Source: an uncultured Hyphomicrobiales bacterium
Lineage (GTDB): Bacteria; Pseudomonadota; Alphaproteobacteria; Rhizobiales; Xanthobacteraceae
Length of the DNA stretch: 64,000 bases
Direction of reading: 5' to 3'
Assembly (NCBI GenBank): GCA_903878085.1
Contig: CAIRGJ010000056.1
Location: forward strand, 37,053 to 101,052
Shown: piece after piece, positions 52,265-61,083 of the stretch
How the letters are laid out: each line of letters begins with the position of its first letter
Position numbering within the stretch: position 1 is the first letter of the stretch
Program-made: the position numbers and the translations under genes
Notes under the pieces: model-generated
The model's database searches: none
Told to the model about the DNA's origin: nothing
What the model saw: only the letters and a program-made list of their open reading frames with translations

Positions 52265-53845
52265 TTATTTGAGCAGGCCGGTGATGCCTTTGATGAGCGC
52301 CGATTTCTCGATCGAGCGGCGGTGGCCGACGATCTCAACCTTGAGTGCGCCGACGACGTTGCCGATGAAGCCGACGCGATGCATCGGCCCGCCTGCGGCG
52401 ACCAGCGGTGCGGTAATGGCAAGGAAAGCGTCGCCCGCGCCGACCGTATCGACCACGTTTTTGGCGAAAGCCGGAATGGTGTGAACGATGCCGCCGCGCT
52501 CCAGCGTAACGCAACCGTGCTTGCCCTGCGTCACGATGATCTTGCCGCAATCGACGTGATCTTCGATCAAACGGCGTGCGATATCGCCGGCCGTCGACAA
52601 GCGGTCGCTGACTGCCAGGCGCGCTTCCGGCATGTCAATGCAAACGTAATCGGCACGCGGATACTTGGTGACCAGATTGTAGCCGAGATTGGCACTATTG
52701 CTTTGGGTATTAACCGCGAGGAAGCGCGAGTTCTTGGTGAGCGCGTCAATCGATGAGCCGGCAATCATGCCGTGGCCGAAATCGGCGGCGATGACGACGT
52801 CGTATTCGGGCGCTAAAGTGGCTATCGCGCCGTCGATTCCCTTCTGAAGATCCGGAGTCAGCGGTTCGTCGTTCATGAAATAGACTTCGAACAACTTGCG
52901 CATATAGGACGGGTCGACGAAACGTTGCTTGAGCGTCGTCGGCGCGCCAGGTCGTGTGAACGTGCGCAGTCCGACATTCGGCCGAAGACTTTGGCGGATC
53001 ACGTCTTCGTGGCTATCGACCTCGCCAAGACAAGTCACGATGTCGACCTGCTTGCAGAACGACGCGACATGATTGGCGGCCGCGAACACCCCGCCGGCGA
53101 ACAGTTCGCGATCCTGATAGCGGGTCGCGATCATGTTCTCCTTTGGCGTCTTATGCATCGGGAGAACGTATTGGTATTCGTCGATGATGGCGTCGCCGAC
53201 GATCAGGACGCGGTAGTCGCGCACGCGGTCAATCAGCTCGAGCAGTTCCTCAAGGCCGCCGTCCTGCCTCATGGTGTCGAGATGCTGGCGGATATGTGGT
53301 TCAAACACGTTGAGATGGCGGTTGATCAACTCGGTCGAGCTGAACATCACTTCGTCGGTGAAATGGATATGGCCACCGTGAGCCTCACAGGCATTGCGCT
53401 CCAGCTTGATCTTGCCGGTGATGTCGCCTTCGGGGTTCTGATAGTCTTGGCCTTTGATGTAGATGCTCGGTCGTACCTTCTCGATCGCGTTCACTGCGTC
53501 GGGCGCATCGTTGATTGCAACCCAATCGACATATTCCAGCGTCGCGAGCATCTCAGCGCGCAGTTCGCCATTGAACACCGGGCGGCCCGGCCCTTTGTTG
53601 ACGAAGCGATCGGCGGTAACCGTGACGACCAGAACGTCACCAAGCTTTCGCGCAGCCTCGAGATGGCGGACATGACCGAGGTGCAGAAGATCAAACGTTC
53701 CATGCGCCTGCACGACAATCTTGCCGTTGGCCCGGAGTTGCCCGGTTATCTGAGCAACTTCGTCCAGCGTCCGCACCTTGTCGCGCGGATTGCTGGCTGA
53801 AGTCGGCACCGATTTTCGGTTCAGTTTGGTGATTGTGGAGTCCAC
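52265..53845 (-). CDS. Nucleotidyltransferase-kinase fusion, HldE-like with reversed domain order
   Basis: 526 residues. Residues about 25-165 form a cytidylyltransferase-type domain (HGTFDLLHLGHVRHLEAAR with HxGH at 55-58, and YIKGQDYQN). Residues about 210-526 form a PfkB/ribokinase sugar kinase with 'LIVGDAIIDEY', FAGGVFAAANHVA and DTVGAGDAF (catalytic Asp near 472). E. coli HldE has the kinase first; here the order is reversed. It could phosphorylate a heptose 7-phosphate at C-1 and then activate it with a nucleotide. Start GTG 53845, overlapping the epimerase gene by 25 bases. Confidence 0.87.
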   Translation of the reverse strand: MDSTITKLNRKSVPTSASNPRDKVRTLDEVAQITGQLRANGKIVVQAHGTFDLLHLGHVRHLEAARKLGDVLVVTVTADRFVNKGPGRPVFNGELRAEMLATLEYVDWVAINDAPDAVNAIEKVRPSIYIKGQDYQNPEGDITGKIKLERNACEAHGGHIHFTDEVMFSSTELINRHLNVFEPHIRQHLDTMRQDGGLEELLELIDRVRDYRVLIVGDAIIDEYQYVLPMHKTPKENMIATRYQDRELFAGGVFAAANHVASFCKQVDIVTCLGEVDSHEDVIRQSLRPNVGLRTFTRPGAPTTLKQRFVDPSYMRKLFEVYFMNDEPLTPDLQKGIDGAIATLAPEYDVVIAADFGHGMIAGSSIDALTKNSRFLAVNTQSNSANLGYNLVTKYPRADYVCIDMPEARLAVSDRLSTAGDIARRLIEDHVDCGKIIVTQGKHGCVTLERGGIVHTIPAFAKNVVDTVGAGDAFLAITAPLVAAGGPMHRVGFIGNVVGALKVEIVGHRRSIEKSALIKGITGLLK

Positions 53846-54858
53846 GATCCCACCCCTTGTTTATCGGCGCCTTTGTCCAGAAAGCGAAACCAGTCGCTGG
53901 TCGCTTCCGCGATACGCGACTCGGTCCAAACAGGGGCATCACGCCAGTAGTCGATATTCTCTAGCATGACGCGCACACCGTCGGCGAAACTGACTTTCGG
54001 TTCCCAATTGAGTTCCTTGCGGATCTTGCCGATATCGGCCCAGGTGCAGTCGGGCTCGCCCGGGCGCTTGGGGATATGGACCGTCTTCGGCGATCCCAGC
54101 AGCCGCACCAACTCGTTTACGCTCACCGGCTTCCCACTACCCACGTTGTAGATTTCGCCGACTTTGTCACTTTTGGCAGCGGTGATCAAAGCATCGACCA
54201 CGTCGCTGACGAAAGTGAAGTCGCGGGTCTGCTCCCCGTCGCCGACAATAGTCAGCGGCTTACCAGCCAGCAGCTGAGCAAGAAACACACCAAACACCGC
54301 TCCATAGGTCCCGCTGGTACGGGCGCGCGGGCCGTAAACGTTGAAAAAGCGCACGGAAACCGCGGGCAAGCTATAAAGCTGAGCCCAATGCATGACCAAT
54401 TGTTCGCCAAGGTTCTTGGTCAATGCATAGGGATAGCGGCAGTCGGCCGGCGCGGTTTCAGGGGTCGGATAGGTCTCAGGAATCCCGTAGCAGGAAGAGG
54501 ACGCTACGTAGATCAGCCGCTTGATCCCGCGCTTGCGGGACGCCTCAAGCATGGAGAAAGTACCGTCGACGTTGGCGCGGAAATAAGCCTCAGGCTCTTG
54601 GATCGAAGGAACAATGTCTGCGCGCGCGGCGAGATGATACACCCGCTCGATACCTTTGCAGGCCGCGTCTACGGCGCGGTGATCGGCAATATCGGCCTCG
54701 ACGATCTCAAGATTTGGGTTGCCGTCATGCTGAGACAGGTTAGCGCGGCGGCCAACGACAAAGCTATCGTAGACACGAACGCGGCGACCTTCCTTCAATA
54801 GGCGATCAACCAGGTGGCTGCCGATAAAGCCGCCGCCTCCGGTAACGAGATCCTGCAT
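53821..54858 (-). CDS. NAD-dependent epimerase/dehydratase (UDP-sugar 4-epimerase-like)
   Basis: 345 residues. VTGGGGFIGSHLVDRLL at 5-21, VYHLAARADIVPSI, 'LIYVASSSCYG' and YALTKNLGEQL (YxxxK), followed by 'VRFFNVYGPRARTSGTYG' and RDFTFVSDVVDALI, are characteristic of GalE-like extended SDRs. It is the first gene of the nine-gene minus-strand operon. ATG 54858 gives the normal Rossmann start; the frame extends to 54945 with no family match. It could set the stereochemistry of the activated sugar or act on another NDP-sugar. Confidence 0.9.
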   Translation of the reverse strand: MQDLVTGGGGFIGSHLVDRLLKEGRRVRVYDSFVVGRRANLSQHDGNPNLEIVEADIADHRAVDAACKGIERVYHLAARADIVPSIQEPEAYFRANVDGTFSMLEASRKRGIKRLIYVASSSCYGIPETYPTPETAPADCRYPYALTKNLGEQLVMHWAQLYSLPAVSVRFFNVYGPRARTSGTYGAVFGVFLAQLLAGKPLTIVGDGEQTRDFTFVSDVVDALITAAKSDKVGEIYNVGSGKPVSVNELVRLLGSPKTVHIPKRPGEPDCTWADIGKIRKELNWEPKVSFADGVRVMLENIDYWRDAPVWTESRIAEATSDWFRFLDKGADKQGVGSWTPQSPN

Positions 54859-55426
54859 ATTGGGCTCTGACGCTGTCCAATTAATTTGCCCCTCTCTTAT
54901 AGGCTTAGTTGCATAATTGCAAACGGATGACGAACAACCGCTCAAAATGATTCCAGTAAATTCAATGGGTTATATGAATAAGGTTAAATCCGAGCAACTG
55001 CACCAAATTTGAGCCAAGGCGGCCGGAGCTACTAGATTCCCTGTATTGGCCAAATAGGTCACCTCTGAAATCAAAACGGTCCCCAATTCAGCAGGCGCCC
55101 TATTGGATCCGTTTTTGATCTTTGAACTACTGAAATTTTGCTTGGCGAGTTGCCCATCGCAGCGACCCTAAACATGCAAAGCGACGCTCGAAGTAGCGCC
55201 TAAATAATACTCGATTATGTCCGCGTAAAAACTCGGCCTATCCACCGCGCTCATAGTTGCTCCATCCCGGGCGCAACCTTGAATTGTGCATAGATGACCT
55301 TGCAGTCATCCTAACCGTTGAGAATAATGATCCCGGCCGGAGCGGCCATACGGATGGCCATAATACTTGTCATTCTTGATTGACGGCCCCATAACACGCA
55401 GCATTTTAAACCATCGGACTAACCAA
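54859..55426. other. Gene-free divergent region, likely promoters for two glycan operons
   Basis: 568 AT-richer bases between the divergent epimerase (minus) and methyltransferase (plus) genes. No open frame here shows coding features. I see no clear repeat, tRNA or transposon. A weak GGCCGGAGCGGCC-type hairpin lies near 55334-55349. Promoters for the heptose-like operon and for the exporter operon must lie here, but I cannot place -35/-10 boxes with confidence. Confidence 0.5.
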
Positions 55427-56107
55427 ATGACCAACAATTCAAAGACAGTAGAGCCGCAATACTCACTCCTATTTGACGTCCAAATGAAACATGGCATTTC
55501 GAAGCTGGGCGTGATGGTCAACGAGTCTTGGAACCAAGACCCCAAGCGCACACTTTTCACACTCGCGCGCTATAAATTTGTGTCGCGTATGCTGAGCGGA
55601 CGCAAGCATGTGCTCGAAGTCGGTTGCGCCGACGCTTTCGGCACACGCATCGTACAGCAGGCAGTCGACAAGGTCACCGCGATCGATTTCGATCCGCTGT
55701 TTATCGCCGACGTCAAAGAACGCATGAACCCGCATTGGCCGATCGAGGCCTTCGTTCATGATATGTTGAAAGGGCCGGTACCGGGCCAATTCGACGCCGC
55801 TTACGCCCTCGATGTGCTCGAACACATCAACGAGGCGGACGAGGACCTGTTTATCAAAAACAGCCTCGGATCACTGACACCGGACGGCATCGCAATCTTC
55901 GGAATGCCTTCGCTTGAGTCGCAGGCCTATGCGTCGCCGCAAAGCAAAGCCGGCCATGTGAACTGCAAATCCGGCGAGGCATTGAAGAAGACGCTCGAGC
56001 GCCACTTCCACACTGTATTCGTCTTTTCGATGAACGACGAAGTGGTGCATACGGGCTTCTATCCGATGGCGCACTACCTCCTGGCAGTGGGCTGTCACCG
56101 CCGCTAG
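55427..56107 (+). CDS. Class I SAM-dependent methyltransferase (copy B)
   Basis: 226 residues, a paralogue of the gene at 38429. It shares 'RTLFTLARYKFVSRML', VLEVGCADAFGTRIV (motif I), 'AIDFDPLFIADVKERM' and the long C-terminal signature GMPSLESQAYASPQSK...FSMNDEVVHTGFYPMAHYL. Motif I has Ala where copy A has Gly (CADA against CGDA). ATG 55427 is chosen; 55367 would add 20 residues. A GT2 gene begins four bases after its stop, so the two are co-transcribed with the exporter genes. Confidence 0.87.
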   Translation: MTNNSKTVEPQYSLLFDVQMKHGISKLGVMVNESWNQDPKRTLFTLARYKFVSRMLSGRKHVLEVGCADAFGTRIVQQAVDKVTAIDFDPLFIADVKERMNPHWPIEAFVHDMLKGPVPGQFDAAYALDVLEHINEADEDLFIKNSLGSLTPDGIAIFGMPSLESQAYASPQSKAGHVNCKSGEALKKTLERHFHTVFVFSMNDEVVHTGFYPMAHYLLAVGCHRR

Positions 56108-56110
56108 GAA

Positions 56111-57196
56111 ATGAGTTTAGGTCTGTGGGCAATGCCAGACATCAGCTCGGCCACAGCCGGATCGACGCCAAAGCTCTCGGTCATTCTGCCGAACTACAAT
56201 CACGGCCGCTATCTGCCGCGCGCGCTGGACGCCCTGCTGGCGCAAAGCCGGCCTGCGGATGAGATCATCGTGGTGGATGACGCATCCACCGACGACAGCC
56301 GCAACGTCATCGGACGCTATGCAGCACAGAATCCTTCGATCCGCACGCTCACGAACGAAATGAACATTGGCGTCATTGCCACGCTGACGCGTGGCTTGAA
56401 TGCGGCGCGCGGCAGATACGTCTATTTTGGTGCGGCTGATGACTTCGTGATGCCTGGGTTTTTTGCGACCGGCCTGCAGGCATTGGAGGCCAATCCGCGT
56501 GCCGGCTTGGTTTGCGGTGAGATGGCCCTCGTGGACGGGGATTCCGGACAATCCCTCGGGGCGCGGCCGCCGGTGCGGCCCCGGTTTCGGGCCGGGTTCA
56601 TTGAGCCACTGCAATTCGCGAGTCTGCTCCGGCATAATGACAATTTCATCCTTACCGGCGCGGCGCTATTGCGGCGCGATGCCGTCCTTTGGGCAGGCGG
56701 CTTCGATGAAAACCTTTCCTCCTTTGCCGACGGCTACCTGGTCAGAAAAATCGCGCTAACTTACGGCCTGTATTATTCGCCGCAAACATTTCTGACGTGG
56801 TGCATTTTTCCAGGTGGCGTCTCTCGCACGACCTCTACCGATCTGGATCGTGTCAAAGCAGTTCTCGGCGCAATCCTGACGCGCATGGCAACCGACCCGG
56901 TATTTCCGGCTTGGTATCAGAAGGCGTTTGCAGATCGTTGGCGGTTCTCGGTATGCCGGCTAGCCGTGCAAGAGAATCCCGCAAATCGCAGCATCCTGAT
57001 GGAAATTGGCTCCCAAAGCCAAACAGAACGAAATCTGTTCGAATTTGCCTTAATGTGGCTTGGCAGACGGGCCGCTGGTTTTATTATCTTATCCTGGCTC
57101 TGGTTGCGTTTCCGGCCACTCTCACTTATTGGCCTTGTGTCCACGGCACTGGCGCGGTGCTGGAATGTCCGGCGGAGCGTGACTACGAAGCAATAA
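56111..57196 (+). CDS. Family 2 glycosyltransferase
   Basis: 361 residues. GT-A fold with LSVILPNYNHGRYLPRALD, EIIVVDDASTDDS and the nucleotide/metal motif YVYFGAADDFV (DxD-like). Residues about 235-300 hold the acceptor region and a hydrophobic C-terminal stretch ('FIILSWLWLRFRPLSLIGLV') may anchor it to the membrane. ATG 56111 has a weak site; ATG 56132 is an alternative. It would add one sugar to the lipid-linked glycan before export by the Wzm/Wzt pair encoded next. Confidence 0.9.
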   Translation: MSLGLWAMPDISSATAGSTPKLSVILPNYNHGRYLPRALDALLAQSRPADEIIVVDDASTDDSRNVIGRYAAQNPSIRTLTNEMNIGVIATLTRGLNAARGRYVYFGAADDFVMPGFFATGLQALEANPRAGLVCGEMALVDGDSGQSLGARPPVRPRFRAGFIEPLQFASLLRHNDNFILTGAALLRRDAVLWAGGFDENLSSFADGYLVRKIALTYGLYYSPQTFLTWCIFPGGVSRTTSTDLDRVKAVLGAILTRMATDPVFPAWYQKAFADRWRFSVCRLAVQENPANRSILMEIGSQSQTERNLFEFALMWLGRRAAGFIILSWLWLRFRPLSLIGLVSTALARCWNVRRSVTTKQ

Positions 57197-57250
57197 TATG
57201 ATTATTGCCCGTAGTTCGTTGGCTTAGGCGGGACTATTAGGAGTGCGTTG

Positions 57251-57376
57251 ATGCATATCGGGCAGAAACACGAAAAAGTCCTTGTCTTCGCGTCCACGCC
57301 CTACATCGTTTTGACTTCGCCATTGGGGCCATCCAAAAACCCTAACCGCGTTAACACCGTTCGAAATAGAATTTGA
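57251..57376 (+). CDS. Small open frame coupled to the exporter permease (uncertain)
   Basis: 41 codons from ATG 57251, preceded by AGGAG nine bases upstream. Its TGA overlaps the wzm ATG (TGATG), so ribosomes finishing here could restart at wzm. The peptide (MHIGQKHEKVLVFASTP...) has no recognised motif. It may be a leader that couples translation, the remnant of a longer gene, or chance. Confidence 0.3.
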   Translation: MHIGQKHEKVLVFASTPYIVLTSPLGPSKNPNRVNTVRNRI

Positions 57377-58203
57377 TGAGCGACTCTATCCCCACGATTT
57401 CACATAGCGGCAGCCGAAAGCTGTCGGAAACATTGAATCGCGAATTGCTGGCAGCATTTCGCGAATGGCCGCTTTGGGCGCTGCTTGGCTGGAACGACAT
57501 CCGCCAGCGATACCGTCGGTCGGTATTGGGGCCATTCTGGATTACGCTCAGCATGGCCGTGTTCATCACGCTACTTGGCGTGATTTACAGCCATGTTTTC
57601 AATATCGAAATCCGTACTTATCTGCCGTTCTTGACCCTCGGATACATCATTTGGGGTTTCATTTCCCAAACTACCAACGAAAGCGCCGGTGCATTCCAGG
57701 AAGGCGAACGCATTATTCGTCAAATCAGATTGCCTTATTCCATTTTTATTTTGCGCGTGGTGTATCGAAACTTTATCGTATTTCTGCATACGATCGTAAT
57801 CTTCGTTCCAATCGCGATTTATTTTGATGTTAAGCTGGGTTTTGTCAGCTTTCTGGCGCTACCAGGCTTGGTGCTCGTGTACATTAATCAGCTCTGGATA
57901 ACGTTGGCCCTTGCGATCGTCAGCACCCGTTATCGGGATGTTCAGCAGATTGTAACGACCGCGGTGCAGATCATGATGTTTGCTACACCCATCATGTGGC
58001 CGATCTCCGCGCTCGGCGGAGCTACCATTATCGCCTATGTCAATCCGCTCTATCACCTGATCGACATCGTACGAGCGCCAATGCTGGGAACTGCTCCATC
58101 ACAGCTTTCATGGCTCGTTGCAATCGTCTGCGCGATCTTGGGGTGGGTGCTTGCAGCACTTCTCCTTGGTCGAGCATCACGACGGCTAATCTTTTGGCTC
58201 TGA
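57376..58203 (+). CDS. wzm: Polysaccharide ABC exporter permease (Wzm/KpsM type)
   Basis: 275 residues of the ABC-2 class. The amphipathic N-terminus 'WPLWALLGWNDIRQRYRRSVLGPFW' with the Arg-rich motif before helix 1 is diagnostic, followed by about six helices and the 'RYRDVQQIVTTAVQIMMFATPIMWP' segment, a Wzm/TagG hallmark. It moves undecaprenyl- or lipid-linked polysaccharide across the inner membrane with the ATPase encoded 18 bases later. ATG 57376 is chosen over a TTG one codon earlier. Confidence 0.93.
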   Translation: MSDSIPTISHSGSRKLSETLNRELLAAFREWPLWALLGWNDIRQRYRRSVLGPFWITLSMAVFITLLGVIYSHVFNIEIRTYLPFLTLGYIIWGFISQTTNESAGAFQEGERIIRQIRLPYSIFILRVVYRNFIVFLHTIVIFVPIAIYFDVKLGFVSFLALPGLVLVYINQLWITLALAIVSTRYRDVQQIVTTAVQIMMFATPIMWPISALGGATIIAYVNPLYHLIDIVRAPMLGTAPSQLSWLVAIVCAILGWVLAALLLGRASRRLIFWL

Positions 58204-58221
58204 CCTGACAGGTTCGTAAAC

Positions 58222-58980
58222 GTGGCCTCAATTTCATTGACGAATGTTTCCGTTCAGATACCGATCTATGATATGGGCGGCGCCTCCTTGCGAAAAACTT
58301 TATTGAGCAAGACTGTCGGCGGCCGCTTCGGCAAATCTGGCTCTCATGTAATAGTACAGGCGCTTACGGAGATCAGCATCGAAGTACGCGATGGCGATCG
58401 CGTCGCATTGCTTGGAAATAATGGTTCGGGGAAAAGCACGCTCCTGCGCGTTTTAGCGGATGTGTACCCTCCGACCAGCGGAACCATCAGGGTGGAAGGG
58501 GCCGTCTCCCCGATGTTCGATGCCACACTCGGCATGAGCATGGATTCTACCGGAATTGAAAACATCTGGATTTGCGGACGTATCTGGGGCCTCAGCCCTT
58601 TGCAAATCAAAGATAGTATCGGCGATATAATCTCTTTTACCGAACTTGGCGACTACCTCAACATGCCGGTTCGCACCTATTCCACCGGCATGATGCTGCG
58701 GCTCGCTTTCGCGATCGCGACCGTCCGCGATCCGGAAATTCTTTTGCTGGACGAAATAATCGGCGTTGGCGACGCCTCGTTTTTCCATAAGGCTTTTGCA
58801 CGGCTTCGCGGGGTCATCAACCGCTCCCGCATTCTTTTCCTCGCCTCGCATGCGGACGATATTCTGCGGCAAGTGTGCGATAAGGCGATCTGGCTCGACC
58901 ATGGCAAGCTGATCCAGTATGGCAAGTTCGACGATGTCGTTGCGGCCTACCGAAGTGAAACCGGTACCAGCGTCGGTTAG
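58222..58980 (+). CDS. wzt: Polysaccharide ABC exporter ATPase (Wzt/KpsT type, short form)
   Basis: 252 residues, start GTG. Walker A LLGNNGSGKSTLL at 63-75, signature TYSTGMMLRLAFA at 152-164, Walker B ILLLDEIIGVGD at 173-184 and the switch His in ASHADDI. It ends without the C-terminal carbohydrate-binding domain found in O-antigen Wzt proteins that recognise chain caps, so export probably does not need terminal modification of the chain. Transposase debris begins 38 bases after its stop. Confidence 0.93.
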   Translation: MASISLTNVSVQIPIYDMGGASLRKTLLSKTVGGRFGKSGSHVIVQALTEISIEVRDGDRVALLGNNGSGKSTLLRVLADVYPPTSGTIRVEGAVSPMFDATLGMSMDSTGIENIWICGRIWGLSPLQIKDSIGDIISFTELGDYLNMPVRTYSTGMMLRLAFAIATVRDPEILLLDEIIGVGDASFFHKAFARLRGVINRSRILFLASHADDILRQVCDKAIWLDHGKLIQYGKFDDVVAAYRSETGTSVG

Positions 58981-59018
58981 GCCGGGCCGAGTTTAAGCCC
59001 GCGTAGCCACGCCGACGG

Positions 59019-59361
59019 CTGATGATGCTGCTCAGCGAAGGCCAGGTGAGCGACTACAAGGGCGCGGCGCTGATGCTCAACACTCTGCCGCGCGCCAAAG
59101 AACTCATCGGCGACAAAGGATATGACGCCGACTGGTTTCGACAAGGCTCTCGCCGAGCGAGGCCTTACACCATGCATCTCGCCAAAATCAAATGAAAGGC
59201 ACCGACCGAACACGACCGTATCCTCGATCGTCCGCGTCACAGGATCAAAAATATGTTCGGCAGGCAAAGACCGGCGACGTATCCAAACCCGTTACTGCCG
59301 ATGCGCCCACGCCTTCATGTCAGCAATCTACATCGCCGCTGTCGGCGTATTATGGCTGTGA
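59019..59361 (+). pseudogene. IS5-family transposase remnant
   Basis: The frame from 59019 reads LMMLLSEGQVSDYKGAALML, then AKELIGDKGYDADWFR, which is the central part of IS5-group DDE transposases including the GDKGYD signature. A frameshift leads to ALAERGLTPCI in the frame of 59122. The same frame resumes family-like sequence at RRIQTRYCRCAHAFMSAIYIAA and stops at 59361. The N-terminal half is missing. TTAATGAGCCCTGACCCTAG at about 59370 resembles the inverted-repeat end of such elements. Confidence 0.78.
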
Positions 59362-59380
59362 TTAATGAGCCCTGACCCTA

Positions 59381-59733
59381 GTCGGTTTTGTCCATCCCCC
59401 GACCGGACGAGGCTTTCTTTCCATGCGGCAATGCATACGCCGCACTAATCGCGCGATCTTGTTCTTTCTAGATATCTTCGATTTCGTGAACGACCTCTTT
59501 CAGTTCTGGGGCTTGGCTAAATATTCGTGCTATATCTATTGGCGATTTCGCGCGAGCGAAGCCAAGTCCGGCGACAATCTTACGTCGATGCCCTTTTCTT
59601 GTGGGTTGTTCGCAGCTTTATTGGTGCCGTCCGCCTCAAGAATAGGATCTCCGTGCGCATCAAAAACTCATTCTTTCCGATAGCTAAGATTGCGAATACC
59701 CTACCGTTGCCATGCGATGAACCGCCTGATGCG
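59381..59733. other. Gene-free stretch with overlapping open frames, unassigned
   Basis: Two overlapping plus-strand frames (59423-59683 and 59527-59739) are open but unlike any family I know. The peptide around 59560-59660 (SYVDALFLWVVRSFIGAV) has a hydrophobic tract and could be a fragment of a membrane-associated protein whose start was lost to the insertion sequence. I see no intact gene here. Confidence 0.4.
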
Positions 59734-59763
59734 AAATAGGCCACCAACTGAGTGGCCTATTTT
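59734..59763 (+). terminator. Rho-independent terminator
   Basis: AAATAGGCCAC and GTGGCCTATTT are perfect 11-base arms around a CAACTGA loop, with the T run beginning in the 3' arm. It would end transcripts coming from the wzm-wzt side. The element sits 14 bases before the start of the interrupted gene at 59778. Confidence 0.75.
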
Positions 59764-59777
59764 AGGATGGAGGAAAT

Positions 59778-60527
59778 ATGGGGCTTGGTCGTGCATTTCT
59801 CGGTGACCTGGTTGCGATCAAGATTTCCGGCGCGCTTGAAGATGCATCTCGTGTAGTGGAAATCGGCGCACAGCAGCTTTCCGACGGGCTTCTGCAATCG
59901 AACGATCTACTCGATGAACTCTATGAATTGTTTGGTCGCAAGCGGCCATTCCTCGGCATACCCACTGGTGCGGACCACTTCACGGAAGCTGCACCCTCTT
60001 CACGGGTTTTCTGGCGATCACTTGGGTTCGATTATTCCGCTATCGACTACCAGGGCGACGAGGAAGTCGTTTCGCTAGATATGAATCACGATGAAGTGCC
60101 CGCGCGGATGCGCGGCGCTTTTGATCTTGTTGTCAACGCCGGAACGACGGAACACATCGCAAACCAAGACAACGCATTCCGCGTCATCCACGATCTCTCG
60201 GCCCGCTACGGTGTGATGTACCACGAGGTGCCGGGCGGCGCCGGTGGCGATCATGGACTAATTTCTTACAATCCATAATTCTTCCATCGCCTTGCATATT
60301 GCAACGGTTATCGCGTCCTTATGGACAAAAGCGGAGCGGAGTCTTTGCGGCGCGCCTTCAGAAAAGGGCGCGCGGGCGCCTATCGAACGCCACTTGACGT
60401 GCGGGAGGACTTGATGCCCAAGCAACCATTCCTCGTGGAGGACCTTGTTTTGCGGATGCCGCGCCTGGGGCTGAGGACACGGCTAAGAAAATTGACTGCA
60501 GGCTGGAAGCGGTGGTCGCGAAACTAG
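59778..60527 (+). pseudogene. Methyltransferase-like gene with an internal stop; homologue of the gene at 34243
   Basis: GGAGGAAAT precedes ATG 59778. The frame encodes DASRVVEIGAQQLSDGLLQS, DEEVVSLDMNHDEVPARMRG, AFDLVVNAGTTEHIANQDNA and RVIHDLSARYGVMYHEVPGG, a methyltransferase-like core, then reaches TAA at 60276-60278. The same frame continues directly as FFHRLAYCNGYRVL to a stop at 60527. The intact relative at 34243 reads YDPKFFWMLSRSNGYKW, so the stop replaces a Lys (AAA to TAA). The part after GYRVL is about 37 residues shorter than the relative, pointing to a further deletion. Confidence 0.8.
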
Positions 60528-60540
60528 GCCACTCTGATTT

Positions 60541-60865
60541 TCAAATCAGGCAACTATGGGTCAAGCCACGCCAGTACCCGAACCGAAAATGAGGCTCATT
60601 GCGGTACCAATCGTGAATCCAATTTGCAAAATTGAAGCTTCGATCGCACAGGGAATATCCGGGGCAACGGCCTGCCGTGGTGCGGGCATATCGCTGCGGA
60701 GCAGTTCTCGCTGACGGGAGGATATGACAAGCCAAGAACGAGAATACCTGCATTGATCACACAATATCCACACTCCGACGGACTCCCAGGCCCGATGTAA
60801 GCAGCCCTAGCCCCGACTGCAGCTATCCATTCGCGAAGAGCAACGGCGACGAACTCAGGACCGTT
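60541..60865 (-). pseudogene. IS3-family OrfB transposase remnant
   Basis: On the minus strand, codons 60865 down to 60761 read NGPEFVAVALREWIAAVGA and then RAAYIGPGSPSECGYC. This corresponds to the IS3 OrfB catalytic segment (second Asp region, DNGPEF...PGSPWENGYCE). The Asp is lost (AGA) and frames shift afterwards. A later fragment, WIHDWYRNEPHFRFGYW, resembles the OrfB C-terminus (HYN..RPH..LGY). The remaining bases to 61083 show no gene. Confidence 0.62.
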
Positions 60866-61083
60866 TCTCTAGGGTCAAATCATAATTCAGGGAGGGCCAC
60901 TTCAAAGGAGTGAGATTAGTCAATTGCGAGTTCCGTTACCGCAGCCATATGTAAAGTCGGCCGCCGGGCAAAAGCGGCATCCTTATGCGCGATAAAATTA
61001 CGCATTCAGTGAAACCTTGCGGTAAGAAAAACGTTCCCCACAGGATGTCCTCTTCGACAGAGGAAGATTGGGGAAGAGCGGGT

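Noticed and set aside
54859..55426. Insertion-sequence remnant in the divergent gap
   Set aside because: No frame here gives transposase motifs and no paired inverted repeats were found.
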